DNA from: Luteimonas sp. ANT-B3E
GTDB lineage: Bacteria > Pseudomonadota > Gammaproteobacteria > Xanthomonadales > Xanthomonadaceae
Assembly (NCBI GenBank): GCA_001683895.1
Contig: LXQJ01000044.1
Coordinates: forward strand, 1-46,386
Direction: 5' to 3'
DNA length: 46,386 bases
A model generated the notes under the pieces. That model made no database searches. It saw nothing but the letters and a program-made list of their open reading frames with translations, and was not told the origin of the DNA. The position numbers and the translations under genes were made by a program. Each line of letters begins with the position of its first letter. The stretch's first letter is position 1. Of the stretch, positions 40,723 to 46,386 are shown in pieces.

Positions 40723-42852
40723 TTGAACAAGAGCCTGCTGTGCGCGGCCACCGCGCTTGCCATGACCCTGATGTCCGCGCCGGTCGCCGCGCACGACGAC
40801 CACGGCTGTCTCGACGATGCCTGCGACACGCGCGCGCTGTTCATGCAGGGCGCCGGCAGTGAAGGCGGCGGCAGCGATGGCATCATCGCCGCCAAGCGGC
40901 TCGGCGCGTGGGGCATCGACACCGACGGCATGGATACGTCGGTCGACCCCGGCACCGACTTCGTCGCCTATGTCAGCGGCAACTGGGAGAAGACCACGGA
41001 GATCCCGTCGGATCGCTCCAACTACGGTGGCTTCGCCGTCCTGCGCGACCTGTCCGAGGCGCGGCTGCGCGCGCAGCTCGAGGCGTACCCGGCCGGCGAC
41101 CCCGCCACCGATGGTGACCCCGCGAAGATCGCGGCGCTGTACAGCGGCTTCATGGACGCCGAGAGGATCGAGTCGCTGGGCCGCGCGCCGCTCGACGCCA
41201 GGCTCGCCGCGATCCGCGCCGCCGCCGACAAGACCTCGCTGGCGACGCTGATGGGCCGCGCCAACGCCGGCTATGGCAGCAGCTTCTTCGGCATCGGCGT
41301 ATCCGATGACCAGCGCGATCCCGACCGCTACACGCTGTATCTGAGCCAGTCCGGCCTCGGTCTCGGCGACCGCGAGATGTACATCGACCCGAAGTTCGCG
41401 CCGCAGCGCGAGCGCTACCAGGCGTACATTGCGCAGATGCTCGGCCTGGCAGGCTGGGAGCAGGCCGACGCCCGCGCCGCGGCCATCTTGGCAATGGAAA
41501 CGCAGATCGCCGAGGCGCACTGGACGCGTGCCGAAAGCCGCGACCGCAGCAAGACCTACAACCCGCTGGCCCGCACCGATTTCGGCACGCGCGCGCCAGG
41601 CTTCCCGTGGCAGGAGTTCTTCGCCTCTGCGGGCGTGACCGGGGCTCAGCAGGTCGTCGTACGTCAGGACACCGCGGTGCCGAAGATCGCGGAGGTCTTC
41701 GATGCCACCAGCATCGCCACGCTGCAGGCGTGGCAGGCGTTCCGCACCGTCGACGCCGCGGCCCCGGTGCTGCCGAAGGCCTTCGTCGACGCCGAGTTCG
41801 AGTTCCGCTCGAAGTTCCTGTCCGGCCAGCCGGAGCAGCGCGAGCGCTGGAAGCGTGGCGTCGCGTTCGCCGAGTCTGCGATGGGCGAGGCCATCGGCCG
41901 TGACTACGTGGCGGAGTATTTCCCGGCGGACGCGAAGGCCAAGATGGACGATCTGGTCGCCAACGTGAAGGCGGCGATGGGCGCGCGGCTGGACCAGCTG
42001 GAGTGGATGGGCCCCGAGACCAAGATCGAGGCGCATGCGAAGCTCGCCGGCTTCGGTCTCAAGATCGGCCATCCCGAGGAGTGGCGCGACTACAGCGCGC
42101 TGCGGGTGGTCGCCGGCGACGTGTTCGGCAATGCCGAGCGCTCGCGCGCTTTCGAGTGGGAGTACAACCGCAACCGCATCGGCCAGCAGGTCGACAAGGC
42201 GGAGTGGGGCATGACCCCGCAGACGGTCAACGCGTACTACAGCTCGGTCAAGAACGAGATCGTGTTCCCGGCGGCGATCCTGCAGCCGCCATTCTTCGAT
42301 CCCGACGCCGACCCGGCGGTGAACTACGGTGGCATCGGTGGCGTGATCGGGCACGAGATCATCCACGGCTTCGACGACCAGGGCCGCAAGTCCGACGGCG
42401 CGGGGCTGCTGCGCGACTGGTGGACCGCGGAGGACGCCGCCAAGTTCGAGGTCGAGGCCGCGAAGCTTGGCGCGCAGTACGAGTCGTACGAGTTCCCCGA
42501 GCTGCCGGGCATGCGCATCAATGCGCGGGTGGCGATGGGCGAGAACATCGGTGACCTGGGCGGGCTGACGATCGCGCTGGAGGCGTACCGCCGCTCGCTC
42601 GACGGGCAGCCGGCGCCGATGATTGACGGCTTCAGCGGCGAGCAGCGGCTGTTCATGGGCTGGGCGCAGATCTGGCGCACGCTGTGGCGCGACGACGCGC
42701 TGCGCCAGCAGCTGGTCAACGGCACGCATTCGCCGGGCCAGATCCGCGCGTTCGCGCCGCTGCGCAACATCGACGCGTGGTACGACGCATTCGGCATCAC
42801 CCAGGCCGACCCGCTGTGGATCGCCCCGGAGGACCGCGTCCGCATCTGGTGA
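40723..42852 (+). CDS. M13-family (PepO/neprilysin-type) secreted zinc metallopeptidase
   Basis: A 709-residue protein. Sec signal peptide from the TTG start ('NKSLLCAATALAMTLMSAPV', ending VAA-HDDH), preceded by GGAGA at 8 bases. Mature part: 'GTDFVAYVSGNWEKTTEIPS' (M13 N-terminal domain) and catalytic domain with H-E-I-I-H at 544-548 ('GVIGHEIIHGFDDQGRKSD'), 'VNAYYSS', and third ligand 'GENIGDLGGLTIALEAYRR'. The C-terminus ends 'PEDRVRIW', the usual M13 W/F-end. Degrades peptides in the periplasm. Upstream octamer repeats may vary its expression. Confidence 0.93.
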   Translation: MNKSLLCAATALAMTLMSAPVAAHDDHGCLDDACDTRALFMQGAGSEGGGSDGIIAAKRLGAWGIDTDGMDTSVDPGTDFVAYVSGNWEKTTEIPSDRSNYGGFAVLRDLSEARLRAQLEAYPAGDPATDGDPAKIAALYSGFMDAERIESLGRAPLDARLAAIRAAADKTSLATLMGRANAGYGSSFFGIGVSDDQRDPDRYTLYLSQSGLGLGDREMYIDPKFAPQRERYQAYIAQMLGLAGWEQADARAAAILAMETQIAEAHWTRAESRDRSKTYNPLARTDFGTRAPGFPWQEFFASAGVTGAQQVVVRQDTAVPKIAEVFDATSIATLQAWQAFRTVDAAAPVLPKAFVDAEFEFRSKFLSGQPEQRERWKRGVAFAESAMGEAIGRDYVAEYFPADAKAKMDDLVANVKAAMGARLDQLEWMGPETKIEAHAKLAGFGLKIGHPEEWRDYSALRVVAGDVFGNAERSRAFEWEYNRNRIGQQVDKAEWGMTPQTVNAYYSSVKNEIVFPAAILQPPFFDPDADPAVNYGGIGGVIGHEIIHGFDDQGRKSDGAGLLRDWWTAEDAAKFEVEAAKLGAQYESYEFPELPGMRINARVAMGENIGDLGGLTIALEAYRRSLDGQPAPMIDGFSGEQRLFMGWAQIWRTLWRDDALRQQLVNGTHSPGQIRAFAPLRNIDAWYDAFGITQADPLWIAPEDRVRIW

Positions 42853-42931
42853 TGCGCGACGGCAGCGGCGCCATGGGGTTCTCGTGGCGCCCGCTGCACA
42901 CTGGGTGATGCCGTCCTCGTGATGGCTGGAA

Positions 42932-42963
42932 CGAAGGCTCCCTTTCGGGGGCCTTCGTTGTTT
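42932..42963 (+). terminator. Rho-independent terminator of the M13 gene
   Basis: CGAAGGCtCCC pairs with GGGgGCCTTCG around TTTC (42932-42957), followed by a T-rich TTGTTT stretch. It lies 80 bases past the stop codon. Confidence 0.8.
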
Positions 42964-43062
42964 GTGGATAGCGACTTTTGTTGTACGGAGCAGTCAAAGG
43001 CGAGGACGGGCCAGGGCGCGGGACGGCACGTCCACTCACCGGTAGATCGCTCGCCCGTTCGT

Positions 43063-43107
43063 TCGGCCATCCATGGCCGACTCACGACCGCGCACATCCA
43101 TGTGCGC
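43063..43107. repeat. Paired-hairpin dispersed repeat, copy B
   Basis: Hairpin TCGGCCAT-cc-ATGGCCGA (43063-43080), spacer CTCACGACC, hairpin GCGCACAT-cc-ATGTGCGC (43090-43107). Stem bases differ from copy A at 34776-34820 but pairing and the spacer start CTCAC are kept. Confidence 0.8.
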
Positions 43108-43169
43108 TGCGAGCGACAGCCGGTGAGCCGACGTGCCTCATTGCCATGTCGTCGTGGCCGATGGAACGA

Positions 43170-43234
43170 CACCAGCACCAGCACCAGCACTAGCGCCAGC
43201 ACCCGCACCAACACCAACACCAACACCTGCAACC
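43170..43234. repeat. Degenerate CACCAG/CACCAA hexamer array
   Basis: Three CACCAG-type units, a short mixed stretch, then three CACCAA-type units. On the minus strand it would read Leu-Val repeats, but no gene is supported there. Confidence 0.85.
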
Positions 43235-43326
43235 GCACGACGCCGAGCTTTCGCCTTTGCGATTCGCTGGACGAAACCGACGTCAGTCAATTGCCGATGC
43301 GGCGCCTGTGCAGGGTGTTGCGGACA

Positions 43327-43370
43327 GCGGCCATGGATGGCCGCGGCGGCGAGTAGGCCATGGATGGCCT
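43327..43370. repeat. Paired-hairpin dispersed repeat, copy C (inverted)
   Basis: GCGGCCAT-gg-ATGGCCGC (43327-43344), spacer GGCGGCGAGT, AGGCCAT-gg-ATGGCCT (43355-43370). Read on the minus strand the spacer begins ACTCGC, in line with CTCAC in copies A and B. Confidence 0.75.
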
Positions 43371-43506
43371 ATCGAGCCGGGGAGCAACTCCCTGTGCAGG
43401 TGCCGCCCCCCGCCGGAGAACGTGCTCAGCTCTGTAAGGACAAACACGATGCGATGCCGCCCGCGCATCAGCAACGGACGCACGACTCACATCCCCGTCG
43501 CCGTCG

Positions 43507-45912
43507 TCAGTGAAGCGCTTCCCTCGGCGCATTGTCTCCATCCATCGCAATGGGCGGCAACGTCGTCGCCTCACCACGCGCCGCCACCGCGTCCAGGAAA
43601 TCGCTCCCCCAGCGCGCCAGGTCGTAGTGGCTGACGATCTCGAACAGGTTGCGCTGGCGGCCTTCGCATTCGTGCGGGGTCATGGTCAGGGCCTGCAGCA
43701 GCGTGTTGGTCAGGTCCACCGGGTCGTGCGGGTTGGTGAGCAGTGCGCCCTTCATTTCGGCGGCCGCGCCGGCGAACTCAGACAGCACCAGCACGCCGCT
43801 GCTGCCGTGCAGTCCGTGTGCGGCCACGAACTCCTTCGCCACCAGGTTCATCCCGTCGCGCAGCGGCGTGATCCACATCACGTCGGCGGCGGTGTAGTAC
43901 GCCACCACGTCCGCGAACGGCAGCGGTCGCGAGAAGAACCGGATCGGCGTCCAGTCCAGCGACGAGTGGTGGCCGTTGATGCGGCCGACAGCCTGGTCGA
44001 TCTGCGTCTGCAGCGCGCGGTAGATGGTCATTTCCTTGGCCGCCGGCACGCACACCATCACCAGCGTCACCTCGCCGCGCAGCTGTGGGTTCTCCGTCAG
44101 CAGCCGTTCGAACGCCAGCAGCTTCTCCAGGATGCCCTTGCTGTAGTCCAGCCGTTCGATCGCCAGCACCAGCTTGCGCACGCCGATCTCCGCACGGATG
44201 GTCGCGATGTCCTCCTGCACCTGCGGCGTCTGCAGGCACTCGCGGATGCGCGACACGTCGGTGCCGATGGGATGCGCGCCGAGACCGACGCGGCGGTTGT
44301 CCGTGCGCAGCTCGGTGGCCATGGTGTCGACGCCGACTGCGCACCCATAGGTCAGGTAGCGCGGCGCGCACGCGGTGCGCGCGGTGACTTCGACCGGCAT
44401 CGCGCCGCGCACCGCGTCGACGAAGTTCTCGACGTGGCGCGGTACCTGGAAGCCGATGTAGTCGCAAGCCAGCAGGCTGGCCAGGATCTCGCGCCGCCAC
44501 GGGATGATGTTGAACACGTCGCCGGAGGGGAAGTGCGTGTGGTGGAAGAACGCGATCCTCAGGTCCGGTCGCAGCTCGCGCAGCGTCGCCGGCACCATCC
44601 ACAGGTTGTAGTCGTGGATCCACACGGTCGCGCCGGGTCCGGCCTCTTCTGCTGCTGCCTCGGCGAAACGCTGGTTGACGCGGCGGAATACCTGCCAGTC
44701 GCCCTCGTCGAACCGCGCACGCTCCCAGAAGGTGTTGATCACCGGCCAGAACGCCTCCTTGGAGAAGCGCTTGTAGAACACGTCGACCTCGTGCCGCGTC
44801 AGCTGCACGCGCGCCGCGGTGAGGTTGGGGTAGCGCTCCGCGTCGACCCCGGTATGGCGCTCGAACGGCACGCCCTCGCGCTCCTCCGTGCTCCACGCCA
44901 CCCACGAGCCAGGATGGCCGTCGCCGAAGAAGCTCAGCAGGCTGGGGATGATGCCGTTGGGCGAGGAATGCGTGCGGCGCACCGGCTCGCCGTCGACCAC
45001 GTGCTCCTCGTAGGGCAGGCGGTGGTAGACCATCACCAGCCCGGCCTGCCCGGGCACGCTGGGTGCCACCGCGTAGCGCGTGACCTGCGACGGGTCGAGC
45101 AGCGCGAAGTGCGTGATCGCCTGCAGGATGCCGCCACAGCCCGGGGCCTGTGCGTGGAAGACGTGCTCGAGCCCGGACGTGGCATCGAGCAGCGACGGCT
45201 CCGATGCGCCCACGCACACGCCCTGGAATCCGGCGGTGTACATCGACAGGTCGTTGAGGGTGTCGCCGGCGACCAGCACGCGGGCCCGGTCGACCTCCAG
45301 GTGCCGGGTCAGCGCCTCCAGCGTGCGGCCCTTGTCGGTGCCGCGCGGCAGGATGTCGAGGTAGCGGTCGGCGGAGTACAGCACCTCGCAGTCCAGCGCG
45401 TGGGCGGCGGCCTCGATGTCGGGGCGCAGCGTCGCCAGGTGCGCCGGGTCGCAGTAGTACGAGCAGCGGCGCTGCTGCGGCACGTCCTGGCGCACCAGCC
45501 CGTCGAATGCCGACATCGCCTGCGCCACCGCGCGCTCGCCCGGCCAGCGCGACTCGATCTCCCACTGCAGCGGCTGCACCGGCTGCATGTTGTGGGTGCG
45601 CACCACGGTGGCGCCGACATCGCAGACCACGTAGTCGGGCCGCGGCAGGGCCGGGTCCGCCAGCAGCGGCAGCACCGCCTCCAGCCCGCGCCCGGTCACC
45701 CACACCAGCTGGATCTCCGGGTGCGCCTCCACCATCCGGTACAGCCGCTGGCGCTCGCCCGCCGACCCGGCGAGGAACGTGCCGTCGAGGTCGGTGGCCA
45801 GCAGCATCGGCAGCAGCGCCGGCACCCCCGCCTGCACGGGTGTCCCCGCCTGCATGGGTGTTGTCGGAGTGGCGGATGGCGTGGTGCGCTTCGCAAGCGT
45901 GGTGGTGGTCAT
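43507..45912 (-). CDS. ggpS: Glucosylglycerol-phosphate synthase fused to a HAD phosphatase (GgpPS type)
   Basis: The product is 801 residues. N-terminal HAD-IIB phosphatase (about 35-270): D41-x-D43 ('LLATDLDGTFLAG') and 'VLVAGDTLNDLSMYTAG'. C-terminal GT20 domain (about 285-780): 'WIHDYNLWMVP', 'FFHHTHFPSGDVFNIIPWRR', 'LAIERLDYSKGILEKLLAFE' and 'TPLRDGMNLVAKEFVA'. The phosphatase-first fusion is the layout described for the combined enzyme of Stenotrophomonas rhizophila, which joins ADP-glucose and glycerol-3-phosphate and then dephosphorylates the product to the osmolyte glucosylglycerol. A plain trehalose-phosphate synthase is the alternative. GAGGA precedes ATG 45912, which overlaps the MFS stop as ATGA, so the two are coupled. 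Confidence 0.85.
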   Translation of the reverse strand: MTTTTLAKRTTPSATPTTPMQAGTPVQAGVPALLPMLLATDLDGTFLAGSAGERQRLYRMVEAHPEIQLVWVTGRGLEAVLPLLADPALPRPDYVVCDVGATVVRTHNMQPVQPLQWEIESRWPGERAVAQAMSAFDGLVRQDVPQQRRCSYYCDPAHLATLRPDIEAAAHALDCEVLYSADRYLDILPRGTDKGRTLEALTRHLEVDRARVLVAGDTLNDLSMYTAGFQGVCVGASEPSLLDATSGLEHVFHAQAPGCGGILQAITHFALLDPSQVTRYAVAPSVPGQAGLVMVYHRLPYEEHVVDGEPVRRTHSSPNGIIPSLLSFFGDGHPGSWVAWSTEEREGVPFERHTGVDAERYPNLTAARVQLTRHEVDVFYKRFSKEAFWPVINTFWERARFDEGDWQVFRRVNQRFAEAAAEEAGPGATVWIHDYNLWMVPATLRELRPDLRIAFFHHTHFPSGDVFNIIPWRREILASLLACDYIGFQVPRHVENFVDAVRGAMPVEVTARTACAPRYLTYGCAVGVDTMATELRTDNRRVGLGAHPIGTDVSRIRECLQTPQVQEDIATIRAEIGVRKLVLAIERLDYSKGILEKLLAFERLLTENPQLRGEVTLVMVCVPAAKEMTIYRALQTQIDQAVGRINGHHSSLDWTPIRFFSRPLPFADVVAYYTAADVMWITPLRDGMNLVAKEFVAAHGLHGSSGVLVLSEFAGAAAEMKGALLTNPHDPVDLTNTLLQALTMTPHECEGRQRNLFEIVSHYDLARWGSDFLDAVAARGEATTLPPIAMDGDNAPREALH

Positions 45913-46386
45913 GGCGTCCTCTGGGGAGTGTGTGGCTCCGTGATTTCCGGCAGCAGCGACAGGGCGGACGGGGTGGTCCGCAGCATGAGGTGGAAGCGGG
46001 CGCCACCCGACAACAGCCGCGCGCGCGCGAGCCGGCGACCGCCGACGCCGAGCGCGAGCACGCCCAGCGCCGCGACGAAGAAGCCCGGCAGCGCGCGGCT
46101 GCCCATCAGCTCCATCACCTGGCCGGCGGCGGCGGGGCCGATGGCGGCGCCGATACCGTGCAGCAGCAGCAGCGCGCTGCAGCCGGCGAGCAGGGCGTCG
46201 GCGGGCAGGCGGTCCAACAGGTGCGCGACCGACAGCGGATACAGCGTGAACGCCAGTCCCCCGAAAACGAAGAACAGCGCATAGACGGTTGCAGGTGCCA
46301 GCGACAGCAGCACCAGCGGCAGCATCGCCGCCGCGGCCAGCGCGGCGACCAGCGCCAGCGTGGTTCGGCGGGCGCCGCGATCCCAC
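45909..46386 (-). CDS. MFS transporter, C-terminal part
   Basis: The frame enters from the window edge and ends at TGA 45909-45911, overlapping the GgpPS start by 4 bases. About 158 residues with four to five TM helices are visible, beginning with the loop 'WDRGARRTT' and helices 'LALVAALAAAAMLPLVLLSL', 'YALFFVFGGLAFTLYPLSVA', 'LLAGCSALLLLHGIGAAIGP' and 'ALPGFFVAALGVLALGVGG'. It resembles the C-half of YcaD-type MFS proteins. Coupling suggests transport of glucosylglycerol or a precursor. Confidence 0.78.
   Translation of the reverse strand, partial: WDRGARRTTLALVAALAAAAMLPLVLLSLAPATVYALFFVFGGLAFTLYPLSVAHLLDRLPADALLAGCSALLLLHGIGAAIGPAAAGQVMELMGSRALPGFFVAALGVLALGVGGRRLARARLLSGGARFHLMLRTTPSALSLLPEITEPHTPQRTP

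Larger units (their letters stand above)
42964..43506. other. Repeat-rich intergenic region
   Basis: No gene is supported in about 540 bases. It holds a half hairpin element with ACTCACC (43021-43040), paired-hairpin copies at 43063-43107 and, inverted, 43327-43370, and a degenerate CACCAG/CACCAA tandem array at 43170-43234. Confidence 0.7.

Noticed and set aside
40624-42729. A 701-codon minus-strand frame opposite the M13 gene
   Set aside because: Shadow frame with no recognisable domain.
43510-46284. A 924-codon plus-strand open frame opposite the GgpPS gene
   Set aside because: High-GC codon bias keeps the antisense frame open. Its sequence is His/Arg/Gln-rich without domains, while the minus-strand frame has full HAD and GT20 motifs.

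Overview
The window is very GC-rich and gene-dense. Its gene families point to a gammaproteobacterium of the Xanthomonadaceae/Lysobacteraceae (Lysobacter, Luteimonas or Stenotrophomonas type). Pointers are a fused glucosylglycerol-phosphate synthase/phosphatase, a DUF885 lipoprotein, an FdhF/YdeP oxidoreductase, a type IV-like prepilin and short dispersed hairpin repeats. This placement is by family resemblance only. I saw no tRNA, rRNA, CRISPR array or complete insertion sequence.

Layout. 1-8 kb: the tail of a DUF892 protein, a CPA2 cation/proton antiporter, a frameshifted M48 peptidase, then a minus-strand block with a prepilin, a GGDEF-EAL protein, a frameshifted membrane protein and a decayed alpha/beta-hydrolase lipoprotein. 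7.8-12.7 kb: a MarR repressor divergent from an RND efflux adaptor-permease pair. 12.9-15.1 kb: small hypothetical genes and a DUF1428 protein. 15.3-19.8 kb: a minus-strand bufferin-type RiPP operon (precursor, MbnB-like modification enzyme, partner, DoxX), followed by its own SigF-like ECF sigma factor and NrsF anti-sigma factor. A GTAACC...CGAA element like known SigF promoters lies in front of it. 19.9-25.1 kb: a TrmY-like methyltransferase, an unrecognised 772-residue protein with a duplicated 129-residue module, and a membrane-anchored AraC regulator broken by an exact 10-bp duplication. 25.4-35 kb: MscS channel, lipoproteins, histone H1-like protein, YajD nuclease, YgjP-type metallopeptidase, stand-alone Hen1-type methyltransferase, M14 peptidase, DUF1615 lipoprotein and alpha/beta hydrolase. 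35-46.4 kb: glutaminase, DUF885 lipoprotein, FdhF/YdeP oxidoreductase, M13 peptidase, a repeat-rich 650-bp gap, and a glucosylglycerol (osmolyte) enzyme translationally coupled to an MFS transporter.

Several genes appear to be out of frame with themselves (near 2.17, 3.43, 7.55, 14.6 and 23.74 kb). Either real gene decay is concentrated in the first half of the window or the assembly carries indel errors. Only the 23.74 kb case has a visible cause, a tandem duplication. The best candidates for new biology are the sigma-controlled bufferin operon, the duplicated-module protein, the lone Hen1 methyltransferase and the paired-hairpin repeats.
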